A stretch of DNA of 64,000 bases. Origin: Siphonodentalium dalli (taxonomy: Eukaryota; Mollusca; Scaphopoda; Gadilida; Siphonodentaliidae). The translations under genes and the position numbers were made by a program. Below are positions 11,401 through 19,935 of the stretch, in pieces; within the stretch, counting starts at the first letter, position 1, and every line of letters begins with the position of its first letter. The notes under the pieces were generated by a model, which saw only the letters and a program-made list of their open reading frames with translations, did no database searches and had not been told where the DNA came from. The stretch is from NCBI GenBank assembly GCA_032622095.1, contig CP136063.1, forward strand, positions 215,219,982 to 215,283,981. Reading direction: 5' to 3'.

Positions 11401-11855
11401 AAATAACAACTGATGCAAAAAAACTCACAGACCCCACATCAGAACCAACTAAGGACGAAATACTTGCTAATATGTATAATAATTTACGCATAGAAGAGAC
11501 ATCAATAAGACCCCCTTCTTACTACAATGTCGGGCGGAGAACATCAAATATTTTGCAATGTAGGCTCCGAAACAACTGCAGCGATCTCAACTTCGATAAA
11601 TTTAAAAATTACATATCCTCAAGCCCGTGTTGCTCCTGCGGTAACCAATGTGAAGACGCAAGCCATTTTTTCTTCGAATGTCCTTTCTACACAGAAGCAA
11701 GGAACCGTATGTGGACACGACTTGATGAGCATAAAGTGGTCATCACCAGTATTAAAGATATTCTCTTTGGCATACCCGAAATTAGCGACACCTTGAACAG
11801 GCGATTATTCGAGACAGTACAATCATTCATCATTTTCACAGACCGATTTCAGTAA
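8457..11855 (+). CDS. Non-LTR retrotransposon ORF2: APE endonuclease and reverse transcriptase, with 2A-like leader
   Basis: An intact 1132-residue polyprotein for target-primed reverse transcription. Residues 41-58 are hydrophobic and run into SGSLELNPGP (57-66), which resembles the 2A ribosome-skipping signal ending NPG|P. The APE-type endonuclease follows: HLNIRSIRNK near 82, FTETH near 107, GDFNSN near 213 and SDH near 277. The reverse transcriptase has WKQANVIPIYKK, NYRPISLL, FCDISKAF (catalytic Asp near 646), VPQGSILGPFLF near 703 and YADD near 732. The C-terminal third carries a CSCG...H...C zinc-like motif near 1056-1078. Motif order fits the Jockey/CR1/L2-type lineages rather than L1. 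All catalytic signatures are intact over 3.4 kb without a stop, so the copy is young or recently active. No poly-A tail or target duplication was identified after 11855. Confidence 0.93.
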   Translation: MGVELTTWRITIGTFQFSRRNGSQKTPSLPKCRIIKLAFGISSIRLILLLTTLLVCSGSLELNPGPDNGQVHSDNHSVSIFHLNIRSIRNKLFKIFDEIDDHDILCFTETHIDATFPTTNIQLEGFSDPVRHDGSSYGGGIAVYFANHLIFERMPSLEFDDSVLWFKLRCRSSNYLLCVSYRSDQFCHERYWELLDQSIADALDLNIPMVVTGDFNSNALDPSSKINEIISYYSLRDIIKTPTRVTSTTSTLLDPIIVNSTVTSCESEVIDFGRSISDHYAVIAYLKYEYSSNGPFSRLVRNYEKGNYEQAMELIRDPEWLRSIEIAPNIDTATEIFTSKFLEIMDQTVPQSKILIRPKDKHWFTSELRSMIRRRDRLRKIAIKSKKDIDWAKFKKVRNTVNNMKKYARAQYEEHLQNTVKDQPSPKYFWHSINEIMQNKHKDAIPPLIDYDGNLETDDQTKASMLNNAFIANSFLDDSSYNLPVFTKKCNDTITEIDFTLDDITSAIASMKPNKASGHDGITVRMLQKTSPAIAIPLRILFKKSLESCAFPNKWKQANVIPIYKKNDRSNCKNYRPISLLPCVSKLLEKIVLKYLSAYFSKNNILFQYQSGFVSGHSTTFQLLEIYHTLCQALDEKLNTSAIFCDISKAFERVWHRGLLFKLEQNGVTGNIHKWIHSYLSNRSQCVQIGITFSDYQTISAGVPQGSILGPFLFLTYINDLATTIQSPTRMYADDTCFFTAQTSPDDCARELYDDLERVNRWSKQWMVTFNAEKTKSMVFSLTPSDDSLDLDLDNDAIQQVTLHTHLGVSIQSNLHWDTQINTICKRVASRLSQLRKIKFQVNRQTIEIMFKTYILPIMEYGDIIWDNAPDCLLQKLDRLYIDGGRIITGLTRSASEARVLGELGWPPLNERRKLHKMRMWHKILDNKAPPFITKLLPLTVGESCRYPIRNPLRYVNYSTNTTHFKSSFLPTMIAEWNVSCKITTDAKKLTDPTSEPTKDEILANMYNNLRIEETSIRPPSYYNVGRRTSNILQCRLRNNCSDLNFDKFKNYISSSPCCSCGNQCEDASHFFFECPFYTEARNRMWTRLDEHKVVITSIKDILFGIPEISDTLNRRLFETVQSFIIFTDRFQ
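8577..8654 (+). other. 2A-like peptide segment within ORF2
   Basis: Codons 41-66 encode a hydrophobic stretch rich in Leu and Ile ending in LELNPGP, with NPGP at 8643-8654. The standard 2A core is D(V/I)ExNPGP; here the Asp is Ser and the next residue Leu, so skipping may be weak. 2A-like segments are known near the N-termini of ORF2 in APE-type LINEs, including trypanosome L1Tc and several animal CR1/L2-related clades. The hydrophobic part could double as a signal sequence. Confidence 0.7.
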
Positions 11856-12231
11856 TCATTATTCCATTGACTCCGCCCACTGCCACTGCCACAGCCACAA
11901 CTACAACCTACATGTGTTTGATTGGGAGCCGGTTCCCCTATGTATACATAGCCGATCACATGGGACACCGTCTCCCACACAAATAACAACAAAACTTTCA
12001 TTCCAGCAAAACCAAAACCATCGACTTGAATTCATCAGCAGCTGAACGCCAGGGGAGAGGAGCTTCACTAAGTTTCGTAACTTGTGCTCCGATCCCCTGT
12101 GCACCCACAACATCATCCATATATTCTGTTTGTAAATTAATCCATGTATTTGTGGGTCACAATAAATATGTTCAAACATATGTCCAATATATTTAATTAG
12201 AGCACAATCCCATTGTTGCAATCGTTCCCTG
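11856..12231. other. ORF2 3' flank; no gene seen
   Basis: Probable 3' UTR of the LINE followed by unrecognised DNA. CCGCCCACTGCCACTGCCACA at 11873-11893 is nearly complementary to a stretch at 8358-8378 upstream of ORF2, but this is too short to define element ends. Confidence 0.35.
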
Positions 12232-12635
12232 ATTTTTGGTAAAGCACACCGATTCCCAAGGCTGGCGAATGAATAGTTCAATGATTACCCCATTGTTAGG
12301 CACACTCAACTCACAACAAATCGCACGGTCGCTTGGAAGTAGCTTCAATTACCAGAGGCCACGGGGGCACGAGCAGCGCTCTGCTTCCCCCAAACACACT
12401 GCCATTATACGCCGTTACTATTTATGCACCTCTAATATACTAAGCAGGCACATATATAGGGACGGCGTATAAGGGGAGTGCGGGTGGGGGGATGCATGTC
12501 CTCTTGTATAATAACTGAAGCTACATTGAAACGACCGCGCGATTTGTTTGTTAAGAGTGGCGCGTCTCGAACAATGGGATATCACTGAAATATTAGTTTG
12601 CCAGCCTTGGGAATTGGGTGTGATTTATCAAAAAT
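12232..12635. mobile_element. Foldback (MITE-like) element, ~400 bp
   Basis: The whole interval is an imperfect palindrome. Outer arms pair CGATTCCCAAGGCTGGC (12250-12266) with GCCAGCCTTGGGAATTGGG (12600-12618). Further in, CCCCATTGTT pairs with AACAATGGGA, AAATCGCACGGTCG with CGACCGCGCGATTT, GTAGCTTCAATTA with the TAACTGAAGCTAC side, and TTATACGCCGT with ACGGCGTATAA near the centre. No protein is encoded and no target duplication could be fixed. It is probably a non-autonomous DNA transposon. Confidence 0.75.
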
Positions 12636-13340
12636 ACAACAGGACGAACGGAGGGGGTGGCAATAGTAACACATGCATTGGTTGAATTATTTATTAACTA
12701 GTAGAATAATTACATTTATTATAATTATTCCACAAAACTAATCCAGTTCCGAAAATATTCTTAGGACCACTAATCCAACGATGAAACTAAACGAATTAAC
12801 ATTTACATTTAGAACCACTAAATAGTGATATATCCAATAATCCAACAGAATCACCACTTCACTATATAGCGCTCCACATATCCGATATAACTAACAACAA
12901 AACTTGTATCTGGAGAATCTGCAGGAACCAATGGACTATTATGGTAGTAATTTCGAAACAGTTTCTTGAAAAGGCGACACGTTTGTCACATAATAATGAT
13001 GCGCAGCATTACCTTTGGCAAAAAGTAGTTGGTTGTTGGTTACAGGTCCAAATTCCATGTCATCATTCTGGCAGCCAGACTTCTTCGGAAATCATGATCC
13101 ACTTATACAATGTATATAATAATAGTAACACACAATCATGCGACTTCCACATTTGACTTTCCAAACACATCTGCGAGTGACTTGGTTTGTGAAAACGCGT
13201 CACACGTTAATCCGTGTCGCTTCGGATATATTTATTCACATTCAACGGCGATCACTGCATGGGTAATCACGATGATTGGTGTGGCTAACGGGTCATTGTG
13301 TTCATCTCGGCCAGCGCACGGCTTGTACGTCGTGTTCAAC
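12636..13340. other. No gene or repeat recognised
   Basis: AT-rich DNA. The short frames at 12941-13156 and 13110-13436 have no domain and overlap antisense frames. Nothing supportable was seen. Confidence 0.35.
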
Positions 13341-13555
13341 GCACGATCAATTGCGTATTTCGAGATAATCGCATTATGTGCGGTCAATTGTGCTCTAAGT
13401 AGGTCAGAGCACGCGAATAGTTCTTTACCAGAATAAATCTCGTCTCCGACTCGATTTATTCTGGTAAAGAACGAATCTTGTGCTCTAACCATTACTTAGT
13501 GCATGTTCGCATTACTAGAAATACTATTATCGTGCATCGTTCCCAGTATATCACA
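13341..13555. mobile_element. Hairpin/foldback element with a perfect 20-bp central stem
   Basis: GTTCTTTACCAGAATAAATC (13420-13439) is exactly complementary to 13453-13472, with a 13-base loop. The pairing continues outward with mismatches: AGAGCACGCGAAT against ATTCTTGTGCTCT, then a GTATTTC...GCAT block near 13354-13379 against GTGCATG...GAAATAC at 13500-13525. The extent matches a foldback MITE. Transcribed, the core would form a long dsRNA-like hairpin. Confidence 0.7.
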
Positions 13556-13712
13556 CCAGAGACAGACAATGATGCATACAATCGGCAAACAATGTAAGTT
13601 TTAACATATATGGACTCATTGCAATGCACTGAACTCAGTAACCTTATAGCTTGTACTATACAGAGTAAAAACTTTGAGAAAACAGAGAATTCATTAACAT
13701 ATAGCCAATTAT

Positions 13713-13830
13713 ATGTCGACCGGACCGTTTTGAACCGGTCCAGGCATGTGTACCGGACCGGAATGGCCTGGACCTGACCGGACTGGACCGCCTTGGCAGT
13801 GAACCCAAGGTGGTCCGGTCCGGTCCACAC
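13713..13830. repeat. Cluster of GGACCGG/CCGGTCC words with local hairpins
   Basis: Within about 115 bp the words GGACCGG, CCGGTCC and close variants occur about ten times in both orientations. GGACCGCCTTGG and CCAAGGTGGTCC form one stem with a single mismatch. The cluster is GC-rich against an AT-rich background. Confidence 0.6.
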
Positions 13831-13879
13831 CAGACAAGCGCGGATTCGCGATGCACGCTAAGTGAGGATAATCTGATTT

Positions 13880-13958
13880 GTGTATCTGGGCAAATTTGTC
13901 GGTCCCTTTCCGGGGTCGCTGGTTTCTACTCGGTGAAATTTACTCTCTGCGTAGACTT
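13880..13958. repeat. Dispersed repeat, copy 1 (partner at 15500-15575)
   Basis: The run GTATCTGGGCAAATTTG...GGGGTCGCTGGTTTCT...GTGAAATTTACTCTC matches GCATCTGGGCAATTTTT...GGGGTCGGCGATTTCT...GTGGAGTATTTTCTC at 15500-15575 in the same order and spacing. The function is unknown. Confidence 0.55.
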
Positions 13959-14727
13959 TTCTCCACCCGTTAAACGGATAACGTCGTGGCATCAGCATAG
14001 GGGGTGATCCATGTCGAACGGCGACGACATGCAGATACCGCTATACAACACGGAGATAAGCCGCTTTCACATGCTCAGGTTTGGAGACACCAACACACCA
14101 ATCTCGATGCAGCGCTCAGCACGCTTTTGTCCATAGATTGTCGTTGATTGTCGTTGATTGTACGATAATGCGCCGATCCCAGCTTGGGACCATGCAGGTG
14201 GTTTCGCGAGACCAAGTTCTGACATGGAACACCGTGATTATTAGGGTGGTCTAGACCCGAGACCAGAATTCAGCCGATATTATTGAGATCTCCATTATGA
14301 CACGAATGTGTGGTTGCAACGCTTCGCCGGTGAGAGCAGAAATGGCTCCATGCGGTCGCAACTATATAATTAATGTGTTGCACTTAGTATAGTATAATCA
14401 AAGATGACTTACAAAATAGGGGTTATTTTAATTTCAACGAGCAGATAATTTGAGAGGTGAAGATTAACTGATACCACGGTGGGGACTAGGGAATCACATG
14501 GTTTCGAGTTGATGATTATCACGAATTCAAAATGGTCGATGTGATAGCAAACGCGACCAGAAACGCGGTACAAGGTAATACACTAGGATAATTATATATT
14601 ACATAGTAGTTTGGCAGCTATACTATTTTTCAACAAGCTGACACCTCATTCGTGTCCAAACTCACAGTTGTTTCTTTTAACATTCTGACCAAATTAAGTT
14701 GTCAGTCGATGGATTCTCCTGGATGTA
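13959..14727. other. No gene seen
   Basis: Contains a short direct repeat of TCGTTGATTG near 14139-14160. No coding or RNA gene is supported. Confidence 0.35.
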
Positions 14728-14731
14728 TTAA

Positions 14732-15120
14732 CCCTTTACCCAACAGAAGGGCCCTGTGCCAATGCATTCGCTTATATATGCGAGTCGACCATAGGTCGCC
14801 TCGCATATATAAGAGAATGCATTGGCTTAACACATTCAAAATTATAAAATTGTTAAAGAATGTAAGAAAAATGGTAAAAAGTGTTAAAAAAGATTTTTTT
14901 TAGGCCAATGCATTCTCTTATATATGCGAGGCGACCTATGGTCGACTCGCATATATAAGAGAATGCATTGGCACAGGGCATAACTGTAACTATCACAATG
15001 TGGTCAAGGAGCCGATTCCAATGATATCCATATTTGTATGGTTCTATTGAGACAGATCGAAGATATTTTAGGCTGTTGAAGCTTTATTTGGCCGTTTTGG
15101 CCGGTTTGTTGGGTAAAGTA
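14732..15120. mobile_element. TTAA-flanked MITE with two 69-bp palindromes (copy 1)
   Basis: The ends are CCCTTTACCCAACA and the complementary TGTTGGGTAAAG, flanked by TTAA on both sides (14728-14731, 15121-15124), the signature of piggyBac-type elements. Inside are two near-perfect palindromes of 69 bp, 14758-14826 and 14904-14972. Each has a 33-bp stem and a 3-base loop, built on GCCAATGCATTCTCTTATAT. An AT-rich spacer separates them. A near-identical copy lies at 28940-29332 and a decayed relative near 25804-26036. No protein is encoded. Confidence 0.87.
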
Positions 15121-15124
15121 TTAA

Positions 15125-16080
15125 CTGGTGTATTCCACGAACCTCCGACTGGCAACTTTTATCAGAATGTTATAGAAAACTACTGAGTATTTCCGAACAA
15201 ATAAGATATCAACTTGTTTTTAAAATAAACTATCATATGCTCGTAACAGTCAAAATGATATGTTTTGTACCAGTTCATCATATGTTATGTTTCTGTGCGT
15301 TTGCACTCGCCTGCCATTTTGAATGCGTGGTACTCACCAATCTCGAAACCACGTGATTCCCACCGTGGATAATATACTTATACGACAAGATTCCGAGCAT
15401 GCAGATTACAGTGAAATTTGTATTACATATCGGTCGATTTCCCCGGCCACTCAATAGTAAGTTCCAGGTCTCAGTTGGCACATTTAGTAAGGCACATTGC
15501 TAATCGTGCATCTGGGCAATTTTTCAACTGCCTACGGGGTCGGCGATTTCTGCTATCAGTGGAGTATTTTCTCAGTTTAAATTAAATGTAGACACACACA
15601 CTTGCATGCACATGCATGTAATTGTTGTATAGATCATGATTTGACGATCTACACGGGACTTACAGGCCGTGTATTCTTTTTTGACAGCTCAATCATTATC
15701 GAGACTGAGCCAAGTTCTAACTAAGTTGGAATGTTCAGGTAGCCGATTGAAATAACTGTTTGCACGTTCACTCATATGATTGAGCATTTTTTTTTCAATC
15801 AATTTTCAATTTATTTGTATTGTGATCATCAAAATAGAAAAAAACAGAAACATAATTATTGCAAATATCGATGCAAATATAATTTTTATTGCGATGAATG
15901 CACATTTAGATATATTATAGTTGTGTATACAATAGTTTCTTGATCAGTATCTAATTATATTTATCTGATAGATATATAGGGTTATTGTTATTAATTTCGG
16001 CGTTATTGGTTACGTACGTGTTCGGTCAATGGATATTGAATTTGAATGGTTTAAGCGATTAAGCCTCAAGAGAAATCAGA
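15125..16080. other. No gene seen; holds dispersed repeat copy 2 at 15500-15575
   Basis: Apart from the dispersed repeat partnered with 13880-13958 and a T-run near 15788, this AT-rich stretch shows nothing supportable. Confidence 0.35.
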
Positions 16081-16665
16081 TTGTAGCACTTGTGGCGCTT
16101 ATCAAATAAGCGCATCCACAGCCATAAACTATTATATTGGTGTTGGGGTCCTTCTTTATAAAGTTTTGGTACATGTGTAAGAAACAAGTATATTATATCG
16201 GTATATTTTGAAGGGGGTTTACTTGTTTGTCCGACAATGTAGCCTCAAGAGTTCCGAAATATATCAATGACCCTTTTTTATATGCAAAAAACTGAGATAT
16301 TCTTGGTAATTTTTCTGTTGCGATTATTGAATAGTGCTGCTAACTTGTTAGCGTTTGGTCTCCGGTAATAGTATGGTCTCAGGTATTGTACGCGTATGTC
16401 TTGGAGTTCAATACATTTAAGGATGGCGTGATACTCGTCGCCTATTTCTGAGTTGCAGAGGGTACACAATCTATCCGAATATGCGTCATTAGTCCACGCG
16501 CCGTATTCTATTGGGAGTTTATGGTTCCTGATACGGAAGAGAAGGATGCTTTGCACGACTCGGTGGTTTGTTATTGATAGGTAACTTTCTCGTTCAAATG
16601 AAGTCTTGATAATACGATAAAACGCGAATTTACTGGATGTTGCTGTCGATGACCACCATTCTTAC
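16080..16665 (-). pseudogene. LINE ORF2 C-terminal fragment with 3' hairpin
   Basis: The minus-strand frame from about 16665 to 16278 reads SKFAFYRIIKTSFERESYL, RNHKLPIEYG, LCTLCNSEIGDEYHAILKC and YLRPYYYRRPN. This is the C-terminal zinc-like tail of a family of animal non-LTR retrotransposons. It is 5'-truncated, as usual for LINE copies; the frame closes at a stop near 16666. Beyond the stop codon, GCGCTTATCAAATAAGCGC (16094-16112) forms a hairpin like the one at the end of the LINE copy near 48500, so the 3' UTR probably reaches there. It shares its coding family with the fragment at 57903-58061. Confidence 0.8.
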
Positions 16666-17074
16666 AGATAGAAATCTTGCAGTTTTCGTTCGAAAGTTTG
16701 TATGAAGTGCTTGGGATTTGTGACGTACTGATTAGTCCATGCACACGTTACTCATTCCGAATCCATTAAGCGAGTCATGTAAACGTTTTATTCATGGGTT
16801 ATTAAAAACAGTGTGAGAATACAATTGGTGCATAATATAACACAGTATAAGCGGCACTCTGCTTGTAGGCATTGTGATAAGCTTAGTCCAGTACTTAGTC
16901 TAAGTTTTCACCGCGATTGTATATATATATTCCAAGTTCTCCATACACAAAGGCGGTTGGTGTAGATTTTTTCAATCCAAGAGCGAATTTTAGAAACCAT
17001 AGTTCAAGTTTCGAGAACCATACAACATTATAGGTATAAAGGACTTTTCATATACTTCGAGGATACATTCAATA
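16666..17074. other. No gene seen
   Basis: AT-rich DNA before the large DNA transposon. Nothing supportable was seen. Confidence 0.35.
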
Positions 17075-17589
17075 GTGAGTTTCACTGTGTAGAAACTGTT
17101 ACATCGGAAATCGTTCTATCACCGGTTTGTGATGGTTCTTGGCTGATTTTTGATGGTTCCTGATGATCGAAATTATACATTTTCACGACTTTTTGACAGT
17201 TAAAACGCAATTTTGAGGCATCTAGGTGATAATTCGATTAGTTATTTTCAATCCACCACAATCTGTGGCACCAATGAGCGTGTTAATAACGAAACTTTCA
17301 TTGTGCGAGTCATAACAACGACAAAAACCGCGAATTTTGATAATTGTTTGGGTTCTCTCCTGATCGAGTCGGTTCTCTCCCCATTTAAACGTTCTATACG
17401 GGTAAAACTATGTCATTAATTTCGATGAATTACACTGCCTTTCTATGCTTATCCAATAAGCTGTGTTACGCCTATCAAAATTCACAAAGTCGCCAGCTAG
17501 TTTGAAAAATAACGCGTTTTGCAGGCCCAACATTTCCATGAGTAAACAGCCGGTTAACAATAGTGAAATTTCATAGCGCTGGACTTCGG

Positions 17590-17911
17590 AAAGCGTAAGC
17601 GTAGACGGGATATATAGTATTATCTGTCTTGTATTTTATCTATTATATATTTTGGAACTTCTGTCTGTATGTTTGTATTTGTGTTATAGACTTTAAAAAC
17701 TGATCGACCGATCCGACTCAAATTTGGTATAATGTAGGCCTACTTTGATCCCGGGAACACTATGGGTGGGTCCAATTTCACGTGCGACCATGTCCTTGAC
17801 CTTGACCATATTCGCTCATATAGGCATGTTTCGAACAATAGTTTGTCCAGGCGGAGACGATCACAAATAAATCCCTAAATAGCCCGGACGAAGAGGGGGC
17901 ACATCGGCTAG
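17590..17911 (+). mobile_element. Non-autonomous Helitron remnant (3' end)
   Basis: The run AGCCCGGACGAAGAGGGGGC then ACATCGGCTAG, followed by T, resembles Helitron 3' termini: a GC-rich hairpin about ten bases before a terminal CTAG inserted next to T. The body (17640-17800) has the CTGTCTGTATGTTTGT and GACCGATCCGACTCAAATTTGG phrases seen in dispersed Helitron-like repeats. The 5' TC end is not fixed. No Rep/helicase is encoded. Confidence 0.6.
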
Positions 17912-18114
17912 TGTTGTCTATTTTCGTAGACGTATTTTACTCAACAAAAAGCCAAAAATAAGACGGTAAAAGTTCGTTGACACCCATACAATGTTTATCT
18001 AGGATAAATTCTAGAATTCTAGAATATGCAGATATTAAAGCATATACAAGAACAATAACCTTTCATTCAATCATATTTTAGATTGACTAGGGATCTCTGA
18101 TTTGTTAATAGAAG

Positions 18115-18427
18115 CTATAAAAAAGCAAAGAATCCTACAGTTACAAATATTATTATATGGATGTTAAACCTTTGGTTACTAAATGCGCTGTAATGAGAAT
18201 TGACTTGAATCCTATTGATTAATTTGTAGGAATGCTTAGCTATTAAGTTCAACAAGCAGTAACATATAAAAAAGAGAAAATAATCATGCAGTTACAAATA
18301 TTATTATATGCCCATGGATGTTAATCCTTTGGTGACTAAATGTGCTCTAATGAGCAGCGACTTGAATCCTATTGATTCATTTGTAGGAATGCTCAGCTAT
18401 TAAATTCAACATGCAGTAACATATTGT
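18115..18427. repeat. Direct duplication, ~155-bp units
   Basis: Two adjacent units share CAGTTACAAATATTATTATATG (18138 and 18289), TTGAATCCTATTGATT and GCAGTAACATAT in order. Identity looks roughly 85-90 percent with small indels. It lies inside the large transposon. Confidence 0.85.
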
Positions 18428-18429
18428 TT

Positions 18430-19930
18430 GAATTATTAGCTAAACATTCATACAAATGAATCATTAGAAATCGGTGTTATGGGTGTCTGAACCTGGCTAT
18501 TATAAGGCACATTATTATTCCTCGCTGATAACGTGTCAAGTGAGCAGGGACGTGGGCTGGAGGGTCTCCAATGTTGGGGCGTCCACCTTGGAATTTCCAA
18601 CCGCATCATCCCCTTGAAACAGACCAAACTCATGCACAAGGCCTGGGCTTTGGTTTTTTCCAACTGCATGACACATTATAGCTCTAGATTGTATGCCATT
18701 CTGAAGTGAATTGATTAGTAGCCTTTGATTGGCCACCATGCAAACCGGGGGAGAAACTCAGGCTACATGGGCCCAGTGAGAAAATGTGGATATCTGAACC
18801 TGAAAATTGCAAAAATCATCTAGACTGGCTTCAAGATTCCCAAGTGTTGGAAGTTTCCAACCTGGCGCTCCCACCCCCACACGATTGGAAATGTTCACAA
18901 CAGATGGAGAGAGAGAGAGAGCTGATTTATTTTGCAAAAGAGCATACATTATTTAATACAAAGCATATTAATTAAATGGGATTAGATTATTTGTCAAGTA
19001 TCCAGTTTCTTGACAATCTCGGGGGGGGGGTGGATGTGATAGAAAACTAGATCACACCTGCTCCCTTCTTCCTGTCCACCCATCATGAGTTTTGGATCAA
19101 CTCTAAAGAAGAGGTGTTCATTTGTATACGTCAAATATGGTTGACTACATGTTTAAAGTGTAGGAAAGTATGCAAATGTTGGTCTAAAAACGACAAATTC
19201 CCCACTATTAAATTGTTGTCAAATCAAACTAAGAGAACAATTTCAACATATTGTTGGTGTTAAATTTCAAACCAATCTATTGTAAGATAAGAAATTTGTA
19301 ACTGTTGAACATTTTGACCAAAGTTGGGGATAGCCACCAATTAAGCACCCCCTCCCCAAGTCCCCCCTCCCACCACCCCAATCACGTCATAACCTATAAA
19401 TGATTCATTTGAACGTGATTTCATAAGTTATATTCATGTCTGGGCGACAAACATGTGTAAATGTCCCTCATGCGGACTTCAGAGGAGGAAATATGATGGC
19501 GCTGGCATTGAAATATTGTCACACCTGGATCTTTCAATAACGCCCAGATTAAGTAAATGAATATAACATCTCATATTCTCCTGACAGTAGATTTACATTC
19601 CCATTGGTAATTTATATAGGCGGGCATGATTATGATACCATACTCATCGGGACTTTCAATATTTTATTTCTGCCTATTAATGTCACTTAATCTCCCGTAT
19701 TAGGTATTTATTGTGTTATTTCTTAATATACCTGTTCTATTATGCAAATTACATAAGCTGGTTTAAAATGTCAGATACACAAGACGATTTTCGGACCAAA
19801 GTGCAGAAATCGTTCGAATATATCTCATGTACAGAACCGTCACAGCCGTGATTGGTTTGAAATAGAACCGTAACACGCACCCGTGTTTGTTTACGAGGCC
19901 ACAGCTCCCAATTATCAACCCCTATCGGGA
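18430..19930. other. Unassigned part of the large transposon
   Basis: Short overlapping frames occur on both strands at 18448-18975, with no recognisable domain and no consistent frame. A G10 tract lies at 19021-19030. The minus-strand 81-residue frame 19994-19749 crosses the start of the inverted arm and is probably not a gene. Confidence 0.35.
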
Positions 19931-19935
19931 TACTA

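Noticed and set aside
8358-11893. Near-complementary GTGGCAATGGCAGTGG / CCACTGCCACTGCCAC flanking the LINE ORF2
   Set aside because: LINEs do not have terminal inverted repeats, and the words are short and simple; probably coincidence.
14652-14903. Frames with YMRVDHRSPRIYKRMHW (also 28835-29087 and 25816-26094)
   Set aside because: They are translations of the palindromic modules of the TTAA-flanked MITE, present on both strands.
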